DNA from: Scylla paramamosain
Taxonomy: Eukaryota > Arthropoda > Malacostraca > Decapoda > Portunidae
NCBI RefSeq assembly: GCF_035594125.1
Contig: NC_087173.1
Location: forward strand, 14,280,755 to 14,344,754
Length of the DNA: 64,000 bases
Direction of reading: 5' to 3'
Part shown: in pieces, positions 38,599 to 48,222 of the stretch
How positions within the stretch are numbered: the stretch's first letter is position 1
Layout: each line of letters begins with the position of its first letter
The notes under the pieces: generated by a model
Databases searched by the model: none
What the model saw: only the letters and a program-made list of their open reading frames with translations
What the model was told of the DNA's origin: nothing
Program-made: the position numbers and the translations under genes

Positions 38599-39882
38599 TT
38601 ACCTAGTTGTGTTTACCTAGTTGTGGTGTACGGGAGGGGAGTAATCTCATAGTACCCCGTCCCTGTATCTATCAGTTTGGTTTTAAAAGCACTGACAGTT
38701 TCGGCATTGACAACGTCTTCACTGAGTTCATTCCATTTGTTCTCATTTCAGTGAGGAAAACTATACTTCTTAATGTCTCTTCTACAGTTAACTTTCTTCA
38801 ACTTCTTGCTGTGACCACTTGTACTCTGTGTGTCTAAATTTATAAAAACCTTCTTTCTTCACATTTTCCATACCATTTATCATTCTATAGATGTTTATTA
38901 AATCTCCTCTCTCTCTCCTATTTTCAAGGGTAGGAATTTCCAACATTCTTAATCTCTCTTCATAGGTCAATTTACTCAACTCTGAAACCATCTTAGTGAC
39001 TGCTCTTTTTGCTTTTTCTAATTTTATTATATTCCTCTTTGTATGATGAGACCACACCACTGCTGCATATTCCAATCTTAGTCTTATCATGGAAATCAAC
39101 AACTTTTTATCATTTCTTCTTCCAAATATGAGTGCCATTCTTATTCTTTTTAACAATTTCACTGTCTCCAGTAATTTTATCAATGTGTCAAATTTTCAGT
39201 AACTGTTACTCCCAAATCTACTTCCTCTTTTGACTTCTTTATCTTCACACCATCCATATCATAATAATATTGTATTCTTTTCTTACTCTTACCAAACTCC
39301 ATTACTTTGCATTTACTCAAATGGAATTCCATTTGCCAAGATTTACTTCATCTATTTATCTTATTTAAATCATCTTGCAGTACCATACAGTCATTTACAT
39401 TATCTATCCTTCTCATCAGTTTAGCATCATCTGCAAATAAGTTCATATAACTATCTGTTTCTTCATTTATGTCGTTCACATATATTACAAACTTTATCGG
39501 TCCTAAAACTGACCCCTGTGGGACACCACTAGTTACTTTTAGCCAAGATGAATTCTGGTCTTGTATTACAGTTCTCATCTCTCTATCATCCAGATAATCC
39601 TCCATTCACTCCAGCTGTCTTCCTCCAAATTTTCCATAATTTTTTAATCTTCCTTAGCAATCTTTGGGATGTACTTTGCTTTCTTCAAGTCTAAGTAGAC
39701 ACCATCCACCCATCCGTCTCTCTCCTGCACAATATTAACTATCCTTGAATGAAAGGACAGTAAGTTTATGGAGCATGATCTTCCCCTTTTAAATCCAAAT
39801 TGACAATTTACTAAAACTTCATCTTTTTCCAAGTGTTCCATCCATCTTTCCTTTATTGTTCTTTCACATAATTTTCCTTCAG
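38597..39882 (-). mobile_element. CR1-like LINE copy B, 3' part
   Basis: On the - strand it carries KLCERTIKERWMEHLEKDEV, CQFGFKRGRSC, a run covering motif B (VTSGVPQGSVLGPIKFVIYV), LFADDAKLM (C) and the C-terminal YEERLRMLEIPTLENRRERG. The 3' end holds two AACTAGGTAAA tail units. Multiple frame breaks make it inactive. A Jockey-like element interrupts it at 39883; the 5' part is at 43053-44400. Confidence 0.88.
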
Positions 39883-42800
39883 GAAGAGGCAGTAGACACC
39901 TGCTAAAACAATAATTACTCCCAGTGAGGTCTAAAGCACTGGATCAGGGGGTACTGTGAACTTATCATTAAACCTAGCTGTGACCTCACTGAACTTTTCC
40001 TTTTGTGTCTCACAACACAAGGGGGCAGTCACAGCCTGCCCTATAAAGACAACTCTCTTCCTCCACACAAAACTACAAGCACCTAATAACACACACAACC
40101 TTCACTCAAAATTTCAAAATTCATGGCAACTCCTACACCAGCTTTGGAGTCCTCATCTGGGGAGGGGACCACAAATGTCCCCTGGTTGGACTGCTCTGCT
40201 GATGATGACCCTAAGTATCTTGACACCCCCTCAATTTTTTCTTCATTTACTTCTGCAACATTTGTGATCTAAGATCTAATTTTCAATCTGTAGAACACCA
40301 CCTCTCCTCTTCTAAACCTCATCTTCTTTTCCTCACTGAAACTCAGGTGTCTGAGGCAACTGACAGTAGCCCCTTTTCTGTTCCCTCCTACTTTCTCTAT
40401 CCTCATTTTCAATCCAAAGCTGGATGTTGGATTTATGTGCACAACAATTTAACCTGCTCTCATGTCCATGCTCTTGAATCTTCCGAGTTTTCCACTATCT
40501 GGCTACGACTACAGAGTCACTCTCAAACTAAATTTATCTGTGCTGTATATCTCTCACCTAACTCCTCTGACTTTAAGAAATTCTTTGACTACTTAACTTC
40601 CAAAGTGGAGCACATTCTGACACTCTTCCCTTTTTGCAGAGATCTCCATTCTTGGAGACTTCAGTGTTCACCACCAGCTTTGGCTTTCCTCTCCCTTCAC
40701 TGACCATCCTGGTGAACTAGCCTTCAACTTTGCTATCCTCCACGACCTAGAGCAATTGGTGCAACACCCTACTTGTATTTCTGACCATCTTGGAGATATG
40801 CCCAACATTCTTGACTTCTTCCTGACCTCTAATCCTTCTGTTTATGCTGTCACCCTCTCTAATCCATTGAGCTCCTCCGATCACAGTCTCATATCTGTAT
40901 CTTGTCCTATCACTCCAATCCCTCCTCAGGATCCCCCTAAGCAAAGGTGCCTCTGACGTTTTGCCTCTGCTAGTTGGGGGGACCTGAGGAGGTATTTTGC
41001 TGATTTTCCTTGGAATAGCTACTGCTTCTGTGTCAGAGACCCGTCTTTGTGTGCTGAGCGCATAACAGAGGTGATAGTGTCTGGCATGGAGGCATATATT
41101 CATTCCTCTCTCTTTTTCTTGGACTAAACCTTCCAAACCTTGGTTGAACACAGCTTGTTCTCGTGCTATACATGATAGGGAGGTGGCCCACAAAAGGTAC
41201 TTTTGCCTTCCATCACCAGAATCTCATGCACTTTATATTTCTGTCCGGAACCATGCCAAGTCTGTTCTCCAACTAGTCAAAAACTCCTTCATTAATAGAA
41301 AGTGTCAAAATCTTTCAAGATCTAACTACCCTCATGACTCTCTGACATCTAGCCAAAAATATCTCCTGGCATCTAGCCAAAAATATCTTCAATAACTTTG
41401 CTTCTTCTTCTTCTTTCCCTCCTTTATTTCAACCAGATAGCACCACTACCATCACATCTATTTCTAAAGCTGAACTCTTTGCTAAAACCTTTGCTAGAAA
41501 CTCTACCTTGAACGATTCTGGGCTTGTTCCTCCCTCTCCTCCACCCTCTAACTACTTCATGCTACCTATTAAAATTCTTCACAATGATGTTTTCCATGCC
41601 CTTGCTGGCCTAAACCCTCGGAAGGCTTATGGACCTGATGGGGTCCCTCCTATTGTTCTCCGAAACTGTGCCTCCGTGCTTGCACCTTTCCTAGTCAAAC
41701 TCTTTCAGCACTGTCTGTCAACATCTACCTTTCCTTCTTGCTGAAAGTTTGCCTACATTCAACCTGTTCCTAAAAAGGGCGACCGTTCTAATCCCTCAAA
41801 CTACTGTCCTATTGCTTTAATTTTCTGCCTATCTAAAGTTTTTTAATCTATCCTCAACAGGAAGATACTTAAACATCTGTCACTTCACAAACTTCTATCT
41901 GATTCCCAGTATGGGTTCCGTCAAAGCTGCTCTACTGGTGATCTTCTGGCTTTCCTTACTGAGTCTTGGTCATCCTCTTTTAGAGATTTTGGTGAAACTT
42001 TTGTTGTTGCCTTGGACATATCAAAAGCTCCTGATAGAGTCTGGCACGAAGTCTTGATTTCCAAATTACCCCCCTATGGCTTCTATTTTTCTCTCAAGTT
42101 TCCTTTCTGACCGTTCTATTGCTGCTGTGGTAGACGGTCACTGTTCTCCTAAATCTATTAACAGTGGTGTTCCTCAGGGTTCTGTCCTGTCACCCACTCT
42201 CTTCGTATTATTCATGAATGACCTTGTAAACCAAATTTGGTATTTGGTACCAAGCAAACTTGGTATTGTTCAATGCCTCAAAAACTCAATTCCTCCATCT
42301 ATCAACTCAACACTACCTTCCAGACAGCTATCCCCTCTTCTTCAGTGACACTCAACTGTCCCTCTCTTCTACACTGAACATCCTCGGTCTGTCCTTTACT
42401 TATAATCTGAACTGGAAACTTCACATCTCATCTCTAGCTAAAACAGCTTCTATGAAGTTAGGTGTTCTGAGATGTCTCTGCCAGTTTTTCTCATCCCCCG
42501 GCTGCTAACTCTGTACAAGGGCCTTATCCGTTCATGTATGGAGTATTCTTCACATGTCTGGGGAGGTTCCACTCATGCCGCTCTTCTAGACAGGGTGGAA
42601 TAAAATAGTTTTCGTCTCATCAACTCCTCTCCTCTAACTTACTGTCTTCAGCCTTTCTCATCGCCGCAATGTTGCATCTCTAGCTGTCTTCTACTGCTAT
42701 TTTCATGCTAACTGCTCTTCTGATCTTGCTAACTGCATGCCTCCCCTCCTCCCACAGCCTTGCTGCACAAGACTCTTTCTCTCACCCCTATTCTGTCCAC

Positions 42801-43052
42801 CTCTCTAATGCAAGAGTTAACCATTATACTCAATTTTTTATCCCTTTCTTTGGTAAACTCTGGAACTCCCTGTCTGCTTTTGTATTTCCACCTTCCTATG
42901 AATTGAATTCCTTCAAGAGGGAGGTTTCAAGACATTTATCCTTCAATTTTTTTTTACTTTTCTGGGACTGGCATCTCAGTGGGCTTTTTTTTTTGTATTG
43001 GATTTTCATTGCCCTTGGCCAGTGTCCCTCCTACATAAAAAAAAAAAAAAAA
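39883..43052 (+). mobile_element. Jockey-like LINE, near full length, inserted in CR1-like copy B
   Basis: A 5' untranslated region of about 240 bases, ATG at 40123 (MATPTPALESSSGEG), endonuclease ([29 protein letters not shown]), linker, then RT: KAYGPDGVPPIVLRNCA, SNYCPIALI, QYGFRQSCSTGDLLAFL, LDISKAPDRVWHEVLISKLP (A), SGVPQGSVLSPTLFVLFMND (B). The YADD segment is deleted near 42240. The C-terminus ends SFKREVSRHLS, then the 3' phrase GCCAGTGTCCCTCCTACATA and poly-A. More than ten stops or shifts. It is the clearest reference copy here apart from 54.3-57.5 kb. Confidence 0.92.
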
Positions 43053-44400
43053 CACTATTCAAGGACACTGGTCTTCAATATCTTGTTTGGTACTCCATCT
43101 GGATCAGATGCTTTAATTACTTCAAGTTCTTCCATCATCTTAAGTATTTCCTCATAACTGACCTGGACTGCACTCAGTATATATCTCACCAACTTATCCC
43201 TTCCAGCATCAAACTCCCCTTCCACAGTAAATAACAATCTGAAACTATTGTTCATAACCTCCACCATGTCCTGTTTGGGTTCATTTATACAATTATCTAT
43301 TATATCTCTTTTATAGTTTCTTCTCTTTATTCTTATTATCTTAATGTACTTGTTTCTAGCATCAATATATTCCTCCCATCTGCTCTCAGTTTTCCTCTTC
43401 TTCCATCTATTCCAAACATTTGATTTACAATTTGTAGTTCCTTTGCATTATGTATTGAACCATTCTTTACCCTTTCTACATCTCACTCCTCCTTTAGGTA
43501 TAAATTTCTCCACAGCAGAATTATATTTCCTTATAAATTCATCTCATTTTCTGAAACATCTACATCTTCAAAGTCTTTCCAGCCCTTGGCAACAAACTAC
43601 TTTCTTAATTTTTCAAAATCATCTTTACTATATTTAAATCTTCTTACTTTATAATTTTCATCAGTGATTACATTTTCATTTTTCAAATTAAATTCCATCA
43701 ACATGTGATCACTTTTACCTAGAGGGCTATCAGAGTGTATTGTTTCAATAATTTCCATGTCCTTGGTAAACACTAAATCAAGTCTTGATGGTTTATCTCT
43801 TCCACTAAATCTTATATCACAGTCTACCCACTGAGTCATCAAGTTTTCCACCGTTCAGGTTAACAGTCTATTACTCCATGAGTTCTCACTTCTAGTAGTT
43901 GTCAATGTTTCCCACTTTATCTCCTTACAATTAAAATCACCAACAATAACTATATCACTACTTTCCATCACTATCTTTTCAAGACCTTTTAACACATCTA
44001 CCAATGTCTCTTCGTGCTCTTCTTTTTGCCAAGCATTGGTCACAGGTGGCACATACACTCCTACATAATTCATTATCCTTTCTTTTCCACTTCTAATCAT
44101 CACTTGTAGAATTTCAGACTTGTCTTCACTTTTTATTACCCTCTCCACTTCAACACACTTTTTAGTCAGAATGATCATTCCCCCCTCCTCCCTTGTCACT
44201 TCTGTTTTTCATCCATAAATCATATTTACCAGTGTCAGGAGTTCCTGATTCATTTTTCCATTTTGTCTCACATAATACAGCAACATCCGGTGCGGTTCTG
44301 TTTAATAACTCATTTAATTCCATCTTTGTTGACATTAATCCATTTACATTAGTATAACATAGTGTTTGATGTACCATTTCTTTATTCTCATGTCTCTTAC
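43053..44400 (-). mobile_element. CR1-like LINE copy B, 5' part (endonuclease and start of RT)
   Basis: On the - strand: LCYTNVNGLMSTKMELNELL and VAVLCETKWKNES (endonuclease start), VGVYVPPVTNAW, IVIVGDFNCKEIKWETL, PLGKSDHMLMEFNLK (endonuclease end), then EVIKASDPDGVPNKILKTS, the start of the RT. About 50-60 residues between this and the start of the 3' part are missing, so insertion of the Jockey-like element went with loss of roughly 180 bp of target. Confidence 0.88.
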
Positions 44401-44584
44401 TCTTCAGAAAAACTTCTCTTTTTGTTGTTTGTCTTTTTGTTTAGCCTCATTTATCAGCTCCTTTTGCTTCAACCTTTCAATCTCATCCATATCCCTGTTT
44501 ATCCATACATTTTTATATTCTTCATCTCCAGACAACCTCCAAGACCCACTAATTACCTCTTCTGCTTGTACCTACATTGCAAAC

Positions 44585-44586
<2 letters not shown>

Positions 44587-44650
<64 letters not shown>

Positions 44651-44681
44651 AGATATACACACAGCTCTGCAACACACACTT

Positions 44682-44749
<68 letters not shown>
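44587..44749. repeat. facing (TG)n and (CA)n arrays
   Basis: About 31 TG units (44587-44649), a spacer of about 35 bp, then about 32 CA units (44684-44749). The two arrays are complementary and could pair as a long hairpin. Confidence 0.95.
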
Positions 44750-44754
<5 letters not shown>

Positions 44755-44841
44755 CCAAATCAGGCAGTTAAAAATTAAAGACCTGTTGTTGTTTGAGATC
44801 CCTTACCACTCCCCGTACTCTCCTTTTGTCTCATCCCACAG

Positions 44842-44994
44842 GCATTGTCCATGATGCTTCCTGTGTTGTGGTTCCATCATGGCAGGCATGGAAGTGCCTC
44901 TCACTACATCACTGCCTCATGATCATTGAGAGCATGGACACAGACACTGAGGTGCGGCGCCTCTCCCCCATCACCCTCATTGCCAACACAAGCC
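44842..44994 (+). CDS. fibrocystin-L (PKHD1L1)-like gene, exon a
   Basis: After a CCCACAG acceptor the frame (phase 1) reads IVHDASCVVVPSWQAWKCLS, LHHCLMIIESMDTDTEVRRL and SPITLIANT. The pattern DxSCVxVPSW...IESMDxDTExRRLSP is a well-conserved block in PKHD1L1, a large single-pass membrane protein with IPT, G8 and PbH1 domains found in hair-cell stereocilia and immune cells of vertebrates. Phase would allow joining to exon b, but there is no GT donor: the exon runs into AACACAAGCC and then a stop at 45034-45036. That means a lost splice site, a non-canonical GC donor or an assembly error. No upstream exon is visible in the window. Confidence 0.72.
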
Positions 44995-45067
44995 ACTTTT
45001 TTTTTATCTTGTCCTTATAAATCTATTTACCAGATTGTCAATTCCACATGGGATTTTTTGTGAGTGT

Positions 45068-45160
45068 TACTAATGCCTCCTCCTCCTCCTCCTCCTCCTC
45101 CTCCTCCTCCTCCTCCTCCTCCTCCTCCTCCTCCTCCTCCTCCTCCTCCTCCTCCTCTTC
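45068..45160. repeat. (CCT)n microsatellite at a 3' splice site
   Basis: About 31 CCT units that form the polypyrimidine tract of the acceptor of exon b. Confidence 0.95.
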
Positions 45161-45166
45161 CTCCAG

Positions 45167-45315
45167 GCCCTAGTGGGTATGTGGACCTCCTCAATGGACA
45201 GATGGACAGAGGCTGGTGTGCTGGCTACATGTATCAGGAGCAAATCTCAACCTTCTTCTCTGTTGTGGCAACAGGGATGACATATGAGATGGCCATGACC
45301 AGCATGCCCCTTCAG
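45167..45315 (+). CDS. PKHD1L1-like, exon b
   Basis: Acceptor CTTCCTCCAG and donor CAG|GTACTG. The frame reads SGYVDLLNGQMDRGWCAGYM, YQEQISTFFSVVATG, TYEMAMTSMPLQ. GYVDLxNGPxDxGWCxGYxCQxxxSTFxxIVA is diagnostic of the segment after the parallel beta-helix repeats of PKHD1L1/TMEM2-type proteins. The second Cys of the usual C-x-G-Y-x-C pair is replaced by Met here. Length 149 bp, phases 1 to 0. Confidence 0.82.
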
Positions 45316-45647
45316 GTACTGCTGTGGTGCTTGTAATGGTGTTGTAGTGGTTGTAATGGTGGTAGTAGTAATAGTAGACAGTGATTGTAGCTATGGTAAT
45401 AGTAGTTGTAGTAATTTTCAGTGGTATAATAATAATAGTAATTGGAGATAAACAGCAGGCAATTTACACCAATCTTTTTGACGCATAACCTAACATCATT
45501 TAACCCAGCCTAACCTCACAACCTAGCACAATCTCACCCAACACTAAGCCAACCTAATCTAACTTAACCCAATCAATTATTATTTCAGGAGCTGCATCTC
45601 TAACCTAACCTCACCACACTGACCCTCCACTCACATCACATCTTCAG

Positions 45648-45845
45648 GTGCTACATCTGCACCTGCCACACAGTCCATCCTCTGAGGCCGTTGTCCTGCT
45701 CATCTTCCCAAAGCCTCAGCGTTATGACACCTATGTGGATGGTGTCTTTGTTCCCCCAGCCAACCTCAACACCTCTGCAGCCGGCTACAAGCTGTTGCCT
45801 GAGAACCCCACCCATCCTCAGGCTTTCCTTCCCATGTTGGACAAT
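45648..45845 (+). CDS. PKHD1L1-like, exon c
   Basis: 66 codons, phase 0 to 0. It reads LHLHLPHSPSSEAVVLLIFP, KPQRYDTYVDGVFVPP and AAGYKLLPENPTHPQAFLP, resembling the 'LHLxxAxxxxAVLLxxxYxxPQRYDVYVNGxyV' part of PKHD1L1. Acceptor CTTCAG, donor AAT|GTAAGG. The donor region is duplicated three more times in the following intron. Confidence 0.82.
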
Positions 45846-46030
45846 GTAAGGGATGGCTGTGTGCTGTGTTGTGTTGTGTCGTGTTGTGTTTGGAATGTAA
45901 GGGATGGTTGTGTGTTGTGTTGCATTGTGTTTGGAATGTAAGGAATGACTGTGTTGTGTTGTGTAGGGAATATAAGGAATGGCTGTGTGTTGTTTTGTGT
46001 TGTTTGAGGCACTGGAGCTCTGTACTTTGC
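45846..46030. repeat. tandem repeat derived from the exon c donor region
   Basis: Units of about 33-51 bases, each containing GGAAT(G)TAAGGGATGG-like sequence followed by GTGTGTTGTGTTG. GTAAGG occurs at 45846 (the real donor), 45897 and 45938, with a mutated ATAAGG near 45971. Confidence 0.75.
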
Positions 46031-46104
46031 CCTGTCAGTTTGGGGCAAAGGACCAACTGCTCTGCCTTGTCTCTTCCTGCTGGTAACAGAACAACCACTC
46101 AGCC

Positions 46105-46310
46105 TTGCCTCTCCCTGTCAGTTTTGTCATGCCTCCCTATCTGTTTAGTTTTGTCATGCCTCTCACTGTCAGTTTTGTTATGCCTTTCTCAATTTTGTCA
46201 TGTCCCCATGTCAGTTTTGTTGTGCCTCCCTGTCAGTTTTGTCATGCCTCCCTCTCAGTCTTGTCATGTCTCTCCATGTCAGTTTTGTCATAGCTCTCCC
46301 TGATAGTTTT
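46105..46310. repeat. minisatellite, about 8 units of 20-30 bp
   Basis: Repeated CTGTCAGTTTTGTCATGCCT words with length variation, in the intron between exons c and d. Confidence 0.8.
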
Positions 46311-46385
46311 AGGCAAGGGAAACACTATTATGCCATGCCTGTCTCTGTCGCCACCTCTCCAGCTCACCCAGACCCTCCCCTGCAG

Positions 46386-46634
46386 GCAATGGGGACCAGC
46401 TTCTTCCAGCGCAGTGCTAAGTTGGTCCATGTGGTGCTGTGCGAAGGCCACATCCTTGACATCAAGACCACACCCATGATCACCCTCACCAGTGGCCTCA
46501 TGGTGAAGGAAGATGAGTTTTATGAGCAGAACGTGGTGTTGAATCTGGCCAGCCTGTTTGAGGTATCCCCAGACAACATCAGGGTCATCAGTGTTATGCA
46601 GGAGCTCTCCAAGAGACAACAGGGAAGGCTGGAG
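46386..46634 (+). CDS. PKHD1L1-like, exon d
   Basis: 83 codons, phase 0 to 0, acceptor CTGCAG and donor GAG|GTGGGC. It reads GTSFFQRSAKLVHVVLCEGH, ILDIKTTPMITLTSGLMVKE, DEFYEQNVVLNLASLFEVSP and DNIRVISVMQELSKRQ. The EEFY...NLVxNLAxxLGIPxxKIRVVxVxRE pattern is highly characteristic of fibrocystin-L. This is the strongest single exon for the family call. Confidence 0.88.
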
Positions 46635-46639
46635 GTGGG

Positions 46640-46840
46640 CACAGTGAGGATGCATGTTGGGTCTGGTCTGTGTTGAGTCTGACTGTGGTGGGTGCAGCTG
46701 TGTTCAGTGTGGCTGTGTTGAGTCTGGCTTTGTTGGATCTGTGTGTTGTGCGTGGCAGTGTTGGTCTGTGTTATGTGTGACCATGTTGTTTGTGGCTGTT
46801 GGGTGTGGCTGTGTTTGGTGTGGCTGTCTGGGCTGCCTGG
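46640..46840. repeat. degenerate GT-rich repeat after exon d donor
   Basis: TGTGTTGAGTCTGGCTG-like words recur imperfectly every 20-50 bases, starting right behind the donor. Together with exons c, h and n this is the fourth donor-proximal repeat in the gene. Confidence 0.55.
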
Positions 46841-47059
46841 TCTCCCTTACTAGTAGGAGCTCAACATGCAAGACTTATTCTCAAATGTTTGGGAGTTTCA
46901 ACTAATTGGAGATCTAATGGAATTTATCTGAGTTTTCAAGGTAATTTTTATGACACTTGTGATAGGGAATGATCTCACCATGAAAGGGCAGGATCAAACC
47001 AGTTTATGCTGTGAGGCTTTACTGTGGAAGTATGTGGACAGCTGTGGTGTGCCTAAGCT

Positions 47060-47225
47060 CTTGGGATGTAGCAGGGTGGTCCACAACACTGTCCCATTAC
47101 ACTAGGAGCCAACGGAGCTAAGAGTGTGAGTGATGTGTGCAGGAGTGTGTGATGCTTTGTGTGGGCCATCCTGTGTGAGATTGCCAGCCTGGTATATAGA
47201 TAGATAGATAGTGGTAGTTTAACAA
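47060..47225. repeat. intronic dispersed repeat, copy 1 (copy 2 at 53.89-54.04 kb)
   Basis: Both contain GGTCCACAACACTGT, GCTAAGAGTGTGAGTGATGT and CCTGGT(A/G)TATAGATA in the same order, in two different introns of the same gene. Confidence 0.75.
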
Positions 47226-47339
47226 GGACTGTGCCAAATGAATGGGAAAGTTGCCTATGAGATTCTTACTATTCATTATATCTGAAAATAATTACTAAAG
47301 AGAACAAAATGTTTAAGAATACAACTTAAATTTACTTAG

Positions 47340-47500
47340 GCTGAAGTGGCCAGCGCTCACACTACAAGCCTGAATGGCGAGGAGGAGGAGGGAGCAATTG
47401 GTGGGGAGGTGATTCCCTACAAGAAGCTGGTGCAGAGTCTGGAGAAGGCCGTCAATAGATTCCAGGATGGATCATGCAGCAACTGTGCCTCTCTCTCTTG
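47340..47500 (+). CDS. PKHD1L1-like, exon e
   Basis: Acceptor TTACTTAG, phase 0, in register with exon d. It reads AEVASAHTTSLNGEEEEGAI, EVIPYKKLVQSLEKAVNRFQ and DGSCSNCASLSW. With donor TG|GTAAAG it ends in phase 2. That needs the second of two acceptors in front of exon f (47757) rather than the nearer one (47752). Confidence 0.65.
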
Positions 47501-47757
47501 GTAAAGTGAACCTCTGCTCTCTGTTCCTTTGTGATCTTATGTTGTCTCTTCCTCCAGTGCTTCCTCTTAAGGCAAACACTACTCTGTCTCTTTACTGCCT
47601 TGAGTCATCTCTCACTCCTGTAACTCCTTTTGGTAAAATAACACTGTTCTCTGCCCCTTTACTGCCTTGAATCATGTCCTCCTGCACTTTGTCATCAGCT
47701 GAACCATTAACAGAGGTAGTGTGTTCCTCCAATACCCACCTCTCTTCCTCAGGTGAG

Positions 47758-48010
47758 TGACCCCATCGAGCCACCACCCAAGGAAGCCCCTCCAAAGGCC
47801 ACAGAGGAGGAAGGCAGTGTTGTCATTCTGGATGCCAAGCTGTTCTACAAGCAGCAGGAGAAGGAGGTGGCAGAGAAGATCAAGGAGAGCCTGGCAGTGA
47901 CTGAGTATGCCAAGCCATCCAGTGCATTGGTGCTGAGTGGTGTGTCCAGCAGTGTGGTGCAGGACACAGTGTTTGAAATGCAGCTGTCCTTTACTGTGCT
48001 GGATACAGAG
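47758..48010 (+). CDS. PKHD1L1-like, exon f
   Basis: It reads DPIEPPPKEAPPKATEEEGS, VVILDAKLFYKQQEKEVAEK, IKESLAVTEYAKPSSALVLS, GVSSSVVQDTVFEMQLSFTV. The donor is ACAGAG|GTGTGT, phase 0. Two acceptors five bases apart (CTCAG and GTGAG) are possible; the one used here keeps frame with exon e. Starting at 47753 (VSDPIEP) also leaves an open frame but does not fit the phase of exon e. Confidence 0.68.
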
Positions 48011-48186
48011 GTGTGTGTGTAGTTGTAGTATACAGGGACTAAGCTACACACCTCTGGTTCTGTCTCCTCCTTTATTCATCCATCAGTTTATGTACATTTC
48101 TTGCCTCTCTCACCTTTGTTTTTCTACTTGTGATAAACAGGGGCTGGGCTACATTCCTTATCTCCATCTCTGTATTCATTCAGTCC

Positions 48187-48187
<1 letters not shown>

Positions 48188-48221
<34 letters not shown>
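48188..48221. repeat. (GT)n microsatellite at the 3' tail of CR1-like copy C
   Basis: About 16 GT units that continue into TTTACCTAGTTGTATTTACC, the inverted LINE tail. Confidence 0.9.

Positions 48222-48222
<1 letters not shown>

Noticed and set aside
45470..45620. Several CCTAACC/TTAACCC words suggesting interstitial telomeric repeats
   Set aside because: Spacing is irregular and the words vary. Arthropod telomere arrays are regular TTAGG; this looks like a degenerate C/A-rich intron stretch.
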